Part shown: positions 6,184-17,000 of the stretch, in pieces
How the letters are laid out: each line of letters begins with the position of its first letter
Numbering within the stretch: the first letter of the stretch is position 1
NCBI GenBank assembly: GCA_018242365.1
Contig: JAFECB010000017.1
Location: 1 to 64,000, forward strand
Source: Pseudomonadota bacterium
GTDB taxonomy: Bacteria; Pseudomonadota; Gammaproteobacteria; Xanthomonadales; Xanthomonadaceae
Direction: 5' to 3'
DNA: 64,000 bases
Made by a program: the position numbers and the translations under genes
The notes under the pieces: generated by a model
Database searches by the model: none
What the model was told of the DNA's origin: nothing
What the model saw: only the letters and a program-made list of their open reading frames with translations

Positions 6184-9100
6184 GGCTGGTACAGAACCGG
6201 GGCGCTGACCGTGCTATCGACCTGCTGAGTCGGAACCTCCAGGCGAGCCAGTCACTGGCGTTAATGACGCCGACCTTCTCGCTGCATGCCTACGCCGAGC
6301 TGCGCGATGCCCTGAAAAGCGTGACCGGCATCCAGCTGATCCTGCCGAGCGAAGGCCAGGATCTGGAGATTCAAGGCGGTCAAGGGAATCGTACAGCCCG
6401 CAATCGGCTGCAGACCCGGTGGCTGGCCAACCAGTGCGCCGCGTGGCTGCAGGGCCAGGTGGAGGTGCGACACGCACCAGGACGGATTCCTCAAGGTACG
6501 GCCGTACTGCGCAACGCGCAGGGCACACCCGAACAAGTCATCATGGGATCGGTAGCTATGAGTACGGAGGGGCTGGGGCTGACGCCCGGCAACCCCCTGA
6601 GCCTGACACAAGCATCGGAGAGCGCCGCAGAAGCCGCCATGCTGGCCCAATGGTTCGACCAGCAATGGAAGACGCTTCCGTCGGCCACTGAGTCGGCTGA
6701 TGCCGCGCGACAGGCACTGCTAAACCAGCTTAAGACCATCGGCGAGTACCGGGCGCCGTTCGCGATCTACGCGCTGATGCTGAACCACTTATTCGGCGGG
6801 CGGGAGGATATGCTCGACGAAGAGCGCATCGTCAAGTCGGCCACCGGAATCCGCAACACAGTGGTCTGGAAGAAGCTGTTTAAGTTTCAGCGAGATGGTG
6901 TCATCGGCGCCATCGACAAGCTGGCGCGCTTTGGCGGCTGCATCATCGCGGACAGCGTGGGTCTCGGTAAGACTTTCGAAGCGCTGGCTGTAATCAAGTA
7001 CCACGAGCTGCGCAACGACCGCGTGCTGGTCTTGGCACCTAAGCGCCTGCGAGACAACTGGACCCTCTATAAGGCCAACGACAAGCGCAACATCCTGGCG
7101 GCGGATCGGTTCAATTACGACGTGTTGAACCACACTGACCTGTCGCGCGACGGCGGCCACTCCGGCGACATTGACCTGTCCCACGTAAACTGGGGCAACT
7201 ACGACCTGGTCGTCATTGACGAGAGTCACAACTTCCGCAACAAGATGTCGCCCCGACAAGGCACCGAGACGCGCTACGACCGGCTGATGCGCAAGATCAT
7301 CCGGGAAGGGGTCAAGACCAGGGTGCTGATGCTATCGGCCACTCCGGTGAACAACCGGCTGACCGACCTTCGCAATCAGATCGCCTTCGCCACCGAAGGC
7401 GACGACACCGCGCTGGCCGACCATGGCATTGACAGCATCCAACAGACCACACGCAAGGCGCAGATCCAGTTCAATCGCTGGCTCAGACTCGAAGATGCCG
7501 AACGCACTCCCAGCCGTCTGGTCGAGATGCTGGGCTTCGACTACTTCACGCTGCTGGACCACCTGACCATTGCACGCTCGCGCAGGCACATCCAGAAGTA
7601 CTACGGAACGCAGGAAACCGGACGCTTTCCTGACCGCCGCCCCCCCATTAACATCAAGGCCGACGTGGACCGAGCAGGTAAGTTCCGCGCCATCAAGGAC
7701 ATCAACCTGGAGATACGGCGGCTGAACCTGGCCGCCTACGCGCCGCTACGCTACGTATTGCCGCACAAGCAGGCCGCCTACGACGCCAAATACAGCACCG
7801 AGATTCGGGGCGGCGAGAGTTTTTTCCGCCAAGCTGACCGCGAGGAGAGCCTCATCCACCTGCTCCGTGTGAACGTGCTCAAGCGCATGGAGAGCGCAGT
7901 GTCGTCTTTCGCACTGACACTGCAGCGGCAACTCCGCGACGTGGAGGCGGTGCTTGCACGGATCGAGCAGCATGCCGACCAGGCCGCTAATGACGACAGC
8001 ATCGAAGAGCTTGACATCGCTGACGTGGACATCGACGACTCCGCCTTCGAGGCGCTGCTGGTCGGTCGAAAGGTGAAGGTGCTCTTGGGCGATGTGGACC
8101 TCATCCGCTGGCGGCAGGACCTGGTGGAGGACCGCAACCGCCTGGACACGCTTCTGACCGCTGCCCATCAGATCGATGCGTCCCGCGACGCCAAGCTGGC
8201 CAAGCTGCGCGAAATGATCGAGGACAAGTGCCGTAACCCCATCAACGACGGCAACCGAAAGATTATCGTCTTCACGGCGTTCTCGGACACCGCCCATTAC
8301 CTATACGACAATCTAGCGCCGTGGGCCAAAGCCGCGCTGGGCATCGACGCCGCCCTGGTCACTGGCAGCGCCGGCATCCAGACCACACTTGCCGGCCTGC
8401 GCAAGAGCATGAGCAGCGTGCTCTCGGCCTTTGCGCCACGCGCCAAGGAGCGCCCGGCCGACCTGGCCAGTGAAGGCGAGATTCACCTGCTGATTGCGAC
8501 CGACTGCATCTCTGAAGGCCAGAACCTGCAGGACTGCGACTGGCTCATCAACTACGACATCCACTGGAACCCCGTCCGCATCATCCAGCGCTTCGGCCGG
8601 ATCGACCGCATCGGCTCGCCCAACCGAAGCATCCAGCTGGTCAACTTCTGGCCGAACATCGCGCTCGACGAGTACATCAACCTGGAGCAGCGCGTCAGCG
8701 GGCGCATGGTGCTGCTGGATGTGTCGGCCACCGGTGAGGAAAACCTCATCGAGCAGCAGTCCGGAGACCCGATGAACGACCTGGAGTACCGTCGCAAGCA
8801 GCTTCTAAAGCTGCAGGACTCCGTCATCGACATGGAAGACCTCAGCAGCGGGGTCTCGATCACCGACCTGACGCTGACCGACTTCCGCATCGACCTGGCG
8901 CAGTTCCTGCGCGACCATCCCACGGTACTGGAGAGCATGCCGCTGGGCGCGCACGCCGTCACGAGCAGCATCGACGCCGACATCGAGCCCGGCATCATCT
9001 TCTGCCTTCGGGCCGAGGGACCAGGCGCGAGCAAAGCCCCAGCCGGCGCCGGATCTGGCGACTACCCGCTGGCACCCATCTACCTGGCTCATGTGGGCGA

Positions 9101-9434
9101 CGACGGCACCACGGTGCTGGCCTACCCGCAAGCGAAGCGCATCCTCGACCGCCTCAAGCGCCTAGCGCTGGGTCGCGAGCTGCCGGACTTGGGCGCCAGC
9201 AGCCGATACGACAAAATGACCCGTCAAGGCGAGGACATGCGACACGCCCAGAAGCTGCTGGCCTCAGCTGTTGCCTCGGTCGTCGGCAAAGCCGAAGAGC
9301 GCGCCGTCGCCAGCCTGTTCTCGCCCGGCGGCACGCATGCCATGAAGGGCGAGTTCGCCGGAGCCGGTGACTTTGAGGTGCTGGCCTTCATGGTGGTCTT
9401 GGCGAACCAGAACCATCAAGGAACACCGCAGTGA
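6180..9434 (+). CDS. SNF2-type helicase with N-terminal phospholipase-D-like region
   Basis: This is 1084 residues. The N-terminal ~165 residues have a PLD-nuclease-like layout ending in VIMGSVAMSTEGLGL, but no His-x-Lys motif is visible, so the nuclease is probably inactive or is a binding module. The helicase core follows: Walker A DSVGLGKT at about 258-265, DESH at 347, SATPVNN at 386, and motifs V/VI (SEGQNLQ, then QRFGRIDRIGS) at about 778-812. The arrangement resembles RapA/HepA-like and defence-island helicases. Its stop overlaps the next gene's GTG start (GTGA), indicating tight coupling with the DUF262 gene. Likely an ATP-driven DNA translocase in an anti-phage complex. Confidence 0.85.
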   Translation: MRLVQNRGADRAIDLLSRNLQASQSLALMTPTFSLHAYAELRDALKSVTGIQLILPSEGQDLEIQGGQGNRTARNRLQTRWLANQCAAWLQGQVEVRHAPGRIPQGTAVLRNAQGTPEQVIMGSVAMSTEGLGLTPGNPLSLTQASESAAEAAMLAQWFDQQWKTLPSATESADAARQALLNQLKTIGEYRAPFAIYALMLNHLFGGREDMLDEERIVKSATGIRNTVVWKKLFKFQRDGVIGAIDKLARFGGCIIADSVGLGKTFEALAVIKYHELRNDRVLVLAPKRLRDNWTLYKANDKRNILAADRFNYDVLNHTDLSRDGGHSGDIDLSHVNWGNYDLVVIDESHNFRNKMSPRQGTETRYDRLMRKIIREGVKTRVLMLSATPVNNRLTDLRNQIAFATEGDDTALADHGIDSIQQTTRKAQIQFNRWLRLEDAERTPSRLVEMLGFDYFTLLDHLTIARSRRHIQKYYGTQETGRFPDRRPPINIKADVDRAGKFRAIKDINLEIRRLNLAAYAPLRYVLPHKQAAYDAKYSTEIRGGESFFRQADREESLIHLLRVNVLKRMESAVSSFALTLQRQLRDVEAVLARIEQHADQAANDDSIEELDIADVDIDDSAFEALLVGRKVKVLLGDVDLIRWRQDLVEDRNRLDTLLTAAHQIDASRDAKLAKLREMIEDKCRNPINDGNRKIIVFTAFSDTAHYLYDNLAPWAKAALGIDAALVTGSAGIQTTLAGLRKSMSSVLSAFAPRAKERPADLASEGEIHLLIATDCISEGQNLQDCDWLINYDIHWNPVRIIQRFGRIDRIGSPNRSIQLVNFWPNIALDEYINLEQRVSGRMVLLDVSATGEENLIEQQSGDPMNDLEYRRKQLLKLQDSVIDMEDLSSGVSITDLTLTDFRIDLAQFLRDHPTVLESMPLGAHAVTSSIDADIEPGIIFCLRAEGPGASKAPAGAGSGDYPLAPIYLAHVGDDGTTVLAYPQAKRILDRLKRLALGRELPDLGASSRYDKMTRQGEDMRHAQKLLASAVASVVGKAEERAVASLFSPGGTHAMKGEFAGAGDFEVLAFMVVLANQNHQGTPQ

Positions 9435-11218
9435 GCTTTCGTACCGCAGAACCGGCGTTGAAAGACGTGCTTGACGGCATCGCAGCCGGCCAGATTCAGC
9501 TGCCTGACTTCCAGCGTGGCTGGGTCTGGGATGACAATCACATCCGGTCGCTGATCGCGAGCCTGTCCCTGTCGTACCCCATCGGCGCCGTGATGTTCCT
9601 GGAGGCCGGTGGCGTGCCGTTCAAGCCCCGGCTGTTCTCTGGGGTGCATCTGCAGCCCGCGCCCAAGCCCAAGATCCTAGTGCTGGATGGCCAGCAACGC
9701 CTGACCTCGATGTATCTGTCGTTGCGCAGCGGCCAGCCCGTGCCCACGCGCACCGAGAAGGGTGCCGACATCCGCAGGCTCTATTTCCTGGACATGGCCA
9801 AGTGTCTGGATCCGGACGCCGACCGCGAGGAAGCCGTCATCTCGGTCCCCGAATCGCTGCAGGCCACTTCGGACTTCGGCCGCAAGGTCGAACTCGACGT
9901 GAGCGCGCCTGAACTGCAGTACGGCCAGCGCCTGTTCCCGGTGGCGCTGCTATTCGATATCCAGGGGTTCATGACCTGGGAGAGCGGCTTCAGTGCCCAC
10001 TACCAGTTCGACGCGGAAGCCATGCAGTTCATGCAGAAGTTCCGCAACGAGATCTGGCTGCGCTTCCAGCAGTTCAAGGTGCCAGCCATCGAGCTGACCC
10101 AGGACACACCACGTGAGGCGGTGTGCCAGGTCTTTGAGAAGGTCAACACCGGCGGCGTCACGCTGACCGTGTTCGAGCTGATGACCGCCACCTTTGCAGC
10201 AGACGAGTTCAACCTGCGCGATGACTGGGAAGCCCGGCGCGAACGGCTGACCGCCAAGCACGACGTGCTGGAGGCCGTGGACGGCACGAGCTTCCTGACT
10301 GCCATCACGCTGCTGGCCAGCTACCGGCGGCACCAGGCTCAGAAAACGGCGGTGAGCTGCAAGCGTGCCGACGTGCTGAAGTTGGATCTGGCCGACTTCA
10401 AGGCGTTGGAGGCGGCCCTGGAACAGGGCTTCAAGCGCGCGGCCGAGCTGCTGGCCGAGGAGAAGATCTTCGATGAGCGCAGCCTGCCCTATGCCACGCA
10501 GCTGATTCCACTGGCCGCGATCTGCGCCCACCTGGGCGATCGGACAACCCTGCACGGCATCAAGCAGAGCCTGTTGCGTTGGTACTGGAGCGGCGTGCTG
10601 GGGGAGCTCTACGGAGGCGCCAACGAGACGCGCTTCGCAATGGACATGCAAGACGTGGTGGCATGGGTGGACGGCGGCACCGAGCCGCGGACGGTGCGCG
10701 ACGCCAATTTCGCGCCCACCCGCCTGCTGTCGCTGCAAAGCCGCCTGGCGGCGGCCTACAAGGGCCTGGCCGCCCTGCTGATGAAGCATGGCGGACGTGA
10801 CTTCATCAGCGGCACGCCCATCGACCTGAACACCTACTTCAACAACGCCATCGACATCCACCACATCTTTCCGCGCGCGTGGTGCGAGAAGCAGAAACTG
10901 CCCAAGGATAAGTGGAACAGCGTGATCAACAAGGCGCCGCTTGCCGCCGGCACCAACCGTTTCATCAGTGGTGACGCCCCCAGCGTCTATCTGGGCCGGA
11001 TCCAGAAGGCCAAGCAGGTGCCGCAGAGTAGCCTGGACGAGTTCCTGACCTCGCACGTCATCCCCGTGGCCGCACTGCGTGCAGACGACTTTGACGCCTT
11101 CATCCGCCTGCGCGCTGGCGCATTGCTGGAGCTCATCGAAGCCGCCACCGGCAAGACCGTGTCGGGCCGCGACAGCGAGGACACCGTCAAGGCCTTCGGA
11201 GCTGCGCTGACCCCATGA
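9431..11218 (+). CDS. DUF262 (GmrSD-like) protein with C-terminal HNH region
   Basis: This is 595 residues with a GTG start overlapping the helicase stop. The N-terminal DUF262 domain shows the ParB/sulfiredoxin-like signatures PDFQRGWVW (25-33) and DGQQRLTS (86-93), which in GmrSD-type type IV restriction enzymes bind and hydrolyse nucleotides. Near residues 475-482, DIHHIFPRAW followed by an Asn-rich region is the His-Asn-His nuclease pattern. This is therefore a candidate modification-dependent nuclease embedded in a type III operon. Its stop overlaps the DUF4391 start (ATGA). I see no frameshift and all key residues I know are kept. Confidence 0.85.
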   Translation: MSFRTAEPALKDVLDGIAAGQIQLPDFQRGWVWDDNHIRSLIASLSLSYPIGAVMFLEAGGVPFKPRLFSGVHLQPAPKPKILVLDGQQRLTSMYLSLRSGQPVPTRTEKGADIRRLYFLDMAKCLDPDADREEAVISVPESLQATSDFGRKVELDVSAPELQYGQRLFPVALLFDIQGFMTWESGFSAHYQFDAEAMQFMQKFRNEIWLRFQQFKVPAIELTQDTPREAVCQVFEKVNTGGVTLTVFELMTATFAADEFNLRDDWEARRERLTAKHDVLEAVDGTSFLTAITLLASYRRHQAQKTAVSCKRADVLKLDLADFKALEAALEQGFKRAAELLAEEKIFDERSLPYATQLIPLAAICAHLGDRTTLHGIKQSLLRWYWSGVLGELYGGANETRFAMDMQDVVAWVDGGTEPRTVRDANFAPTRLLSLQSRLAAAYKGLAALLMKHGGRDFISGTPIDLNTYFNNAIDIHHIFPRAWCEKQKLPKDKWNSVINKAPLAAGTNRFISGDAPSVYLGRIQKAKQVPQSSLDEFLTSHVIPVAALRADDFDAFIRLRAGALLELIEAATGKTVSGRDSEDTVKAFGAALTP

Positions 11219-12045
11219 CGGCGACGCACTACCTCACCGCTGACGACGTGGTCAAGGCGCTGGCCTTGCCCGAGCGCGCACGCGTGGACCAGCGCGTGCC
11301 CAAGAAGATGCTGGCCGAGCACGGCGCGCCGACGGCGGCCGACCGGCGGCTGCTGACCGACGGCATCGAGGAGCTGCAGTGGATCGCTGCGCTGAAGCCC
11401 GGCACCGTGGCCATCCCGGAACACCGCGCCGACGGGCGCGAGTACCTGGAAGTGGCCGTGCTCAGCGTGCAGGTGCGTGCCACGCATGGCAAGGCATCGC
11501 AGTGGTTGCGGCTGGCCGAGCTGGTGCACCGGGCAGTGCCCTACCCCGTGCTGCTGATCCAGGCGCTGACGCCGGGCGCCGCATCAGCGGCCGAGGCCTC
11601 GACACCGACCCGGCTCGCCCTCAGCCTGGCCCACAAGCGCCCCGCGCAGAACGAGGCGGGCAGGCTGGTGCTCGACGGTGAGCTGGTCCGCTCCGAGCTG
11701 CTTGGCCCCGACACCGGCAACGCATCCGTGGCGGGCCCACTGCTGGAGGCGATGGCCCTGGACCGCCAGCCGCATCAAGACCTGATGGCCCTGTACCAGG
11801 GCTGGATGGACTGCCTCACCGCTGCGGAGGCCGCCCGGCTGACCGGGAACTTCCGCCTGCCCAGCGGCCCCACAGCAGCCGCCGCCCAGCGCGAAGCCCT
11901 GCGCACCTGCCAACGGCTCGAACAAGAGGCGGCGCGCCTGCGCAGCCAGGCCGCCAAGGAACGACAGATTGCCAAGCAGGTAGACCTGAACCTGGCGCTG
12001 CAGCGCCTGCAGGCCGACCTGAACGCAGCCCGTGCGCAGCTGTGA
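11215..12045 (+). CDS. DUF4391 domain protein
   Basis: This is 276 residues. The DUF4391 hallmarks are near the N-terminus: VPKKMLAEHGAPTAADRRLL, then EELQWIAALKP, REYLEVAVLSVQV and LAELVHRAVPYPVLL. The last ~55 residues are Ala/Gln/Arg-rich heptads likely to form a coiled coil that could mediate assembly. The molecular role of DUF4391 is unknown. These genes commonly accompany a helicase, Mod and Res in bacterial defence loci, as here. It overlaps the DUF262 gene by 4 bp and lies 31 bp before mod. Confidence 0.85.
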   Translation: MTATHYLTADDVVKALALPERARVDQRVPKKMLAEHGAPTAADRRLLTDGIEELQWIAALKPGTVAIPEHRADGREYLEVAVLSVQVRATHGKASQWLRLAELVHRAVPYPVLLIQALTPGAASAAEASTPTRLALSLAHKRPAQNEAGRLVLDGELVRSELLGPDTGNASVAGPLLEAMALDRQPHQDLMALYQGWMDCLTAAEAARLTGNFRLPSGPTAAAAQREALRTCQRLEQEAARLRSQAAKERQIAKQVDLNLALQRLQADLNAARAQL

Positions 12046-12076
12046 CTCGCCCACCCCGAAAAGTAAGAACGACCGA

Positions 12077-14041
12077 ATGAAAGACCCAAAGATGCAGAAG
12101 CTCGAAGCGGCCAGCCCTGAGGCCCAATCCGCCGACCTGGTGGCCGAAAACGTGGCCCAGCTCAAGGCCCTGTTCCCGGAGCTGGTGACCGAGGGGCCGA
12201 ACGGCCCGGCCGTCAACCTGGACGTATTGAAGGCGCTGGTGGGCGACGCGACGTTGAGCGACGCCGAAGAGAAGTACGGCCTGAACTGGCACGGTAAGCG
12301 GGCTGCGCGCCAACTGGCCTTGACCCCCAGCACCGGCACGCTGCGCCCCTGTCCGGACGAAAGCGTGGGCTGGGGCTCCACGAAGAACCTGATGATCGAG
12401 GGCGACAACCTCGAAGTGCTGAAGCTGCTGCAGAAGAGCTACGCCGGCAAGGTAAAGCTGGCGTACCTGGATCCTCCTTACAACACCGGGAAGGACTTCG
12501 TGTACCCCGACAGATTTAAAGACAGCATTAGGAACTATTTGGAGGTGACCGGCCAGCTGGACGGTAGCTACAAGATAAGTAGCAATTCGGAGGCGAGCGG
12601 CCGGTTCCACACGGACTGGCTCAACATGATGTATCCCAGGTTGAAGCTTGTAAGGAACCTTCTGACGAGCGACGGAGTTCTTTGTATTTCCATCAATGAC
12701 AAGGAACAGCACAGCCTCAAGCATGTGTTGAACGAGGTTTTCGGCGAAGAGAACTTCATAGCGCAACTGGTGTGGGATAAGAACCACAGTGCACAGGCGG
12801 GCCTGTTCAAGGTCTACCACGAGTACGTGCTTGTGTATGCCCGGTCAATTGATGAAGTTAAGACCATCAAGGCCCAAGAAGCGGAGGACTTCGAGGCTGG
12901 CGCAATGAAGAAAGAGTCTGCCCGCCACCCGCTGCAGAAGTTCAAGTTCCCTAAGGGAACTAGATTTGATGCGCCAGATGGCTTTGAGTTGAACGGAACT
13001 TGGGGCGAGACCGAAAAGGTTCGACTTTGCGAGGGTCGAATGATTGCAGCTGACGGCAAGCTTTCTGAAGACGTCGTGCTTGAAGCGGCATTCACTCAAG
13101 CAAATCAGATGAAGCAGTATTTCTACGGAGATCGGAACGCGTTGGTCGATTCGCGCGGCCAAAGAGTGCTTGAGTTCTATTTCACCGGCACTGGAAAATT
13201 AAAGGTCAGCAAGGAGCGAGGCGTCTTTACGCCACCTACTGTGCAGCGGTGGGGTATGCAGGGAGAAGTATCAACTGAGCTCGCAGGACTATTCGGCTTA
13301 TCTGCGCCTCCGCTTGAGACGCCAAAGAGCCTCACGATGATGCAGAACCTGATCGGGTGGTTCACTACCGCTGACGACCTCGTTGTCGACTTCTTTGCTG
13401 GCTCGGGGACGACGGGACATGCCACGATGCGTACAAGCGCGGAGTCAGGCCAGCCCCGCCGTTTCATCCTCGTTCAAATTCCCGAGCTGTGCGCTGAGGG
13501 CAGCGAAGCGGCTAAGGCAGGCTTTAGAACCATTGCTGACATCTGCAAAAAGCGGCTGGCTTTGGCAGCCCAACGCATCCGTTCAGAGTTTCCGGATGCT
13601 GAGGTTGATACCGGCTTCCGCAGCTACCGGCTAGACACGTCAAACATTACGGCCTGGTCGCCCAAACCTGCCGACCTGGTGGCATCGATATTCGATCATG
13701 CCGAGCACATCGTCCCAGGCCGAACAGCGGCTGATGTGCTGAGTGAACTGCTTCTCAAGCTTGGGCTGGACCTGTGTGTGCAGGTGACAACTAGAACCAT
13801 CGCAGGCAAGACGGTGCACAGCGTGGCGGGCGGCGTACTGATTGCCTGCCTTGAGCCGAGCATTGGAGCGCCGGAGATCGAGGCATTGGCCCAGGGCATC
13901 ATCGCCTGGCACAAGGAAATGGCTCCAGCCGGCGACACCACTTGCGTGTTTCGTGACAGCGCCTTCGCTGACGACGTTGCCAAGACCAACATGGCCGCGA
14001 TCCTGGAACAGAACGGCATCGCCAACGTGCGCAGTCTGTGA
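12077..14041 (+). CDS. Type III DNA methyltransferase Mod (N6-adenine)
   Basis: This is 654 residues from ATG 12077; the frame is open to 12032 but that would overlap the upstream gene. The order is catalytic DPPYNTG (residues 132-138) first, then the SAM-binding FFAGSGTTGHA near 439-449, the beta-class arrangement typical of type III Mod. Between them lies the target-recognition region. About 12,500-13,600 is visibly richer in A/T than the flanks, suggesting exchange of the recognition module. Mod supplies sequence recognition and protective methylation, and forms a complex with Res. Confidence 0.9.
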   Translation: MKDPKMQKLEAASPEAQSADLVAENVAQLKALFPELVTEGPNGPAVNLDVLKALVGDATLSDAEEKYGLNWHGKRAARQLALTPSTGTLRPCPDESVGWGSTKNLMIEGDNLEVLKLLQKSYAGKVKLAYLDPPYNTGKDFVYPDRFKDSIRNYLEVTGQLDGSYKISSNSEASGRFHTDWLNMMYPRLKLVRNLLTSDGVLCISINDKEQHSLKHVLNEVFGEENFIAQLVWDKNHSAQAGLFKVYHEYVLVYARSIDEVKTIKAQEAEDFEAGAMKKESARHPLQKFKFPKGTRFDAPDGFELNGTWGETEKVRLCEGRMIAADGKLSEDVVLEAAFTQANQMKQYFYGDRNALVDSRGQRVLEFYFTGTGKLKVSKERGVFTPPTVQRWGMQGEVSTELAGLFGLSAPPLETPKSLTMMQNLIGWFTTADDLVVDFFAGSGTTGHATMRTSAESGQPRRFILVQIPELCAEGSEAAKAGFRTIADICKKRLALAAQRIRSEFPDAEVDTGFRSYRLDTSNITAWSPKPADLVASIFDHAEHIVPGRTAADVLSELLLKLGLDLCVQVTTRTIAGKTVHSVAGGVLIACLEPSIGAPEIEALAQGIIAWHKEMAPAGDTTCVFRDSAFADDVAKTNMAAILEQNGIANVRSL

Positions 14042-14051
14042 GGCCGATGCG

Positions 14052-17000
14052 ATGAAGCTTCACTTCGAGCCCAACCTGGACTACCAGCTCCAGGCCATCG
14101 AGTCCGTCTGCGACCTGTTCCGTGGCCAGGAGATCTGCCGCACCGAGTTCACCGTCACCATGAAGCTGCCCGACCAGCAATTGACGCTGGGCGTGGCCGA
14201 TACCGACAAGGGCCTGGGCAACCGCCTAACCCTCGTAGACGACCAGCTGCTGGACAACCTGCGCGGCGTGCAGCTGCGCAACGGCCTGGCGCCTTCATGC
14301 ACGTTGGCATCGGGTGATTTCACCGTCGAGATGGAGACTGGCACCGGGAAGACCTACGTCTACCTGCGCACGATCTTCGAACTGAACAAGCGCTACGGCT
14401 TCACCAAGTTCGTCATCGTGGTGCCGTCGGTGGCGATCAAGGAAGGCGTCTACAAGTCGCTGCAGATCACCGAGGAGCACTTCAAGAGCATGTATGCCGG
14501 CGTGCCGGTGGACTTCTTCCTGTACGACTCGAGCAAGCTGGGCCAGGTGCGCAACTTCGCCACCAGCGCCACCATCCAGATCATGGTGGTGACGGTGGGC
14601 GCCATCAATAAGAAGGAGGTCAACAACCTCTACAAGGACAGCGAGAAGACCGGCGGCGAGAAGCCCATCGACCTCATCCGCGCCACGAGACCCATCGTCA
14701 TCGTGGACGAGCCGCAGAGCGTGGACGGCGGCCTCAGCGGTGCCGGCAAGGCCGCACTGGACGCGATGAACCCGCTGTGCACCCTGCGCTACTCGGCCAC
14801 CCACGCCAACAAGCACCACATGGTGTACCGGTTGGACGCCGTGGACGCCTACGAGCGCAAGCTGGTCAAGCAGATCGAGGTGGCAGCGGCCACCATCGAG
14901 GACGCCTATAACAAGCCCTACGTGCGGCTGCTGGAGGTGAGCAACAAGAAGGGCATCTCGGCCAAGGTGGAACTGCACGTGCAGACGGCCACCGGCGCCA
15001 AGCCGCAGGTGCTGACCGTCAACGACGGCGACGACCTGGCGCAGCTGGCCAAGCGGGCGGTGTATGCCGACTTCCGCGTGGGCGTGATCAGCACCGCCAA
15101 GGGCGAAGAGTTCATGGAGCTGCGCTACCCCGGCGGCGAGGTCCACCTTGCCCTGGGGCAGGCCCACGGCGAAGTGGATGCCCTGGCCGTGCAGCGCGAG
15201 ATGATCCGGCGGACCATCAAGGAGCACCTGGAGAAGGAGAAGCTGCTGCGGCCCAAGGGCATCAAGGTGCTGTCGCTGTTCTTCATCGAGTCGGTGGCGC
15301 GCTACCGCCAGTACGACAAGGACGGCAACCCGGTGAAGGGCGACTACGCCCGCATCTTCGAGGAAGAGTATCGGCGCGCGGCCAAGCTGCCGGCCTTCCA
15401 GAGCCTGTTTGGCGAGGTGGATCTGGCCCAGGAAGCCGCCGCCGTGCACGACGGCTACTTCTCGATCGACAAGAAGGGACGCTGGGCCGACCCCGAGCTG
15501 GACAAGGCAGGCGGCCTGAAGAACGAGACCAGCCGCGCCGACGCCGAGCGCGGCTACAACCTCATCATGAAGGAGAAGGAGAAGCTGCTCAGCTTCGGCA
15601 CGCCGCTGAAGTTCATCTTTTCCCACTCGGCCCTGAAGGAAGGCTGGGACAATCCCAACGTCTTCCAGATCTGCGCCCTGCGCGAGATGGGAAGCGAGCG
15701 CGAGCGACGCCAGACCCTGGGCCGCGGATTGCGCCTGTGCGTCAACCAGGACGGGCAGCGCGTCTACGGGCACGACGTGAACCGGCTGACGGTGATTGCC
15801 ACCGAGTCGTACCAGGAATTCGCCGACAACCTGCAGAGGGAAATCGAGGCCGACACGGGCATCCGCTTCGGCATTGTCGAGCAGCACCAGTTCGCTACCC
15901 TCGCGATTACCGCACCCGACGGCACGGTGGCCCCGCTGGGCGTGGACCAGTCCAAGGCCTTGTGGGACCACCTGCGTGCTGCCGGACACATCGACGCCAA
16001 GGGCAAGGTGCAGGACTCGCTTAAGACCGCCCTGAAGGACGGCAAGCTGGCCCTGCCCGAGGCCTTCGAGCCCTACCGGGGCCAGGTGGCCGAGCTGCTG
16101 CGCAAGGTGACCGGCCGCGTGGAGGTGAAGAACCGCGACGACCGCGAGACCGTGCCGCTACGCAAGGGCGCCGACGGCAAGGCCGTGACGCTGAGCGAGG
16201 ACTTCAAGGCGCTGTGGGACCGCATCAAGCACAAGACCACGTACCGCGTGCAGTTCGACAACGACAAGCTCATCCGTGACTGTACGGCGGCGCTGACCCG
16301 TGACCTGCACATCGCCCGCGCCCGGCTGCAATGGCGCAAGGCGGAAATTGGCATTGGCAAAGCTGGCGTGGAGGCCACCGAAGTGGCTGGTGCGTCGACG
16401 GTGGTGCTGGACGAGGCAGACATCGAGCTGCCAGACCTGCTGACCGATCTGCAGGACCGCACGCAGCTGACGCGGCGCACGCTGGTCAAGATCCTGACCG
16501 AGTGCGAGCGGCTGGACGACTTCAAGCGCAACCCACAGCAGTTCATCGAGCAGGCGGCCGAAATCATCAACCGCTGCAAGCGCATGGCCCTGGTGGACGG
16601 CATCCGCTACCAGCGCCTGGGCGACGACGCCGTCTGGGCCCAGGAGCTGTTCGAGACCGAGGAGCTGACCGGCTACCTGACCAACATGCTGCGCGACACC
16701 AAGCGCTCGATCTACGAGCACGTGGTCTACGACTCGGCCACCGAGCGCGACTTCGCCGACGCCCTGGAAAAGGACGACGACGTGGTGCTCTACGCCAAGC
16801 TGCCCGGCTGGTTCAAGGTGCCCACCCCGCTGGGCAGCTACAACCCCGACTGGGCCGTGCTGGTCAACAAGGACGGCACCAAGCGCCTGTACTTCGTGGT
16901 CGAGACCAAGAGCAGCCTGTTCACCGACGACCTTCGCAGCAAGGAAAGCGCCAAGATCGAGTGTGGCAAGGCTCACTTCAAGGCGCTGGCCGTCGGCGAC

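Noticed and set aside
13842..14051. 70-codon N-terminal extension of Res
   Set aside because: It lies inside mod in another frame and has no Res-like sequence; the conserved start is at 14052.
14295..15989. 564-codon minus-strand frame opposite res
   Set aside because: Antisense shadow; the plus strand encodes the helicase core of Res.
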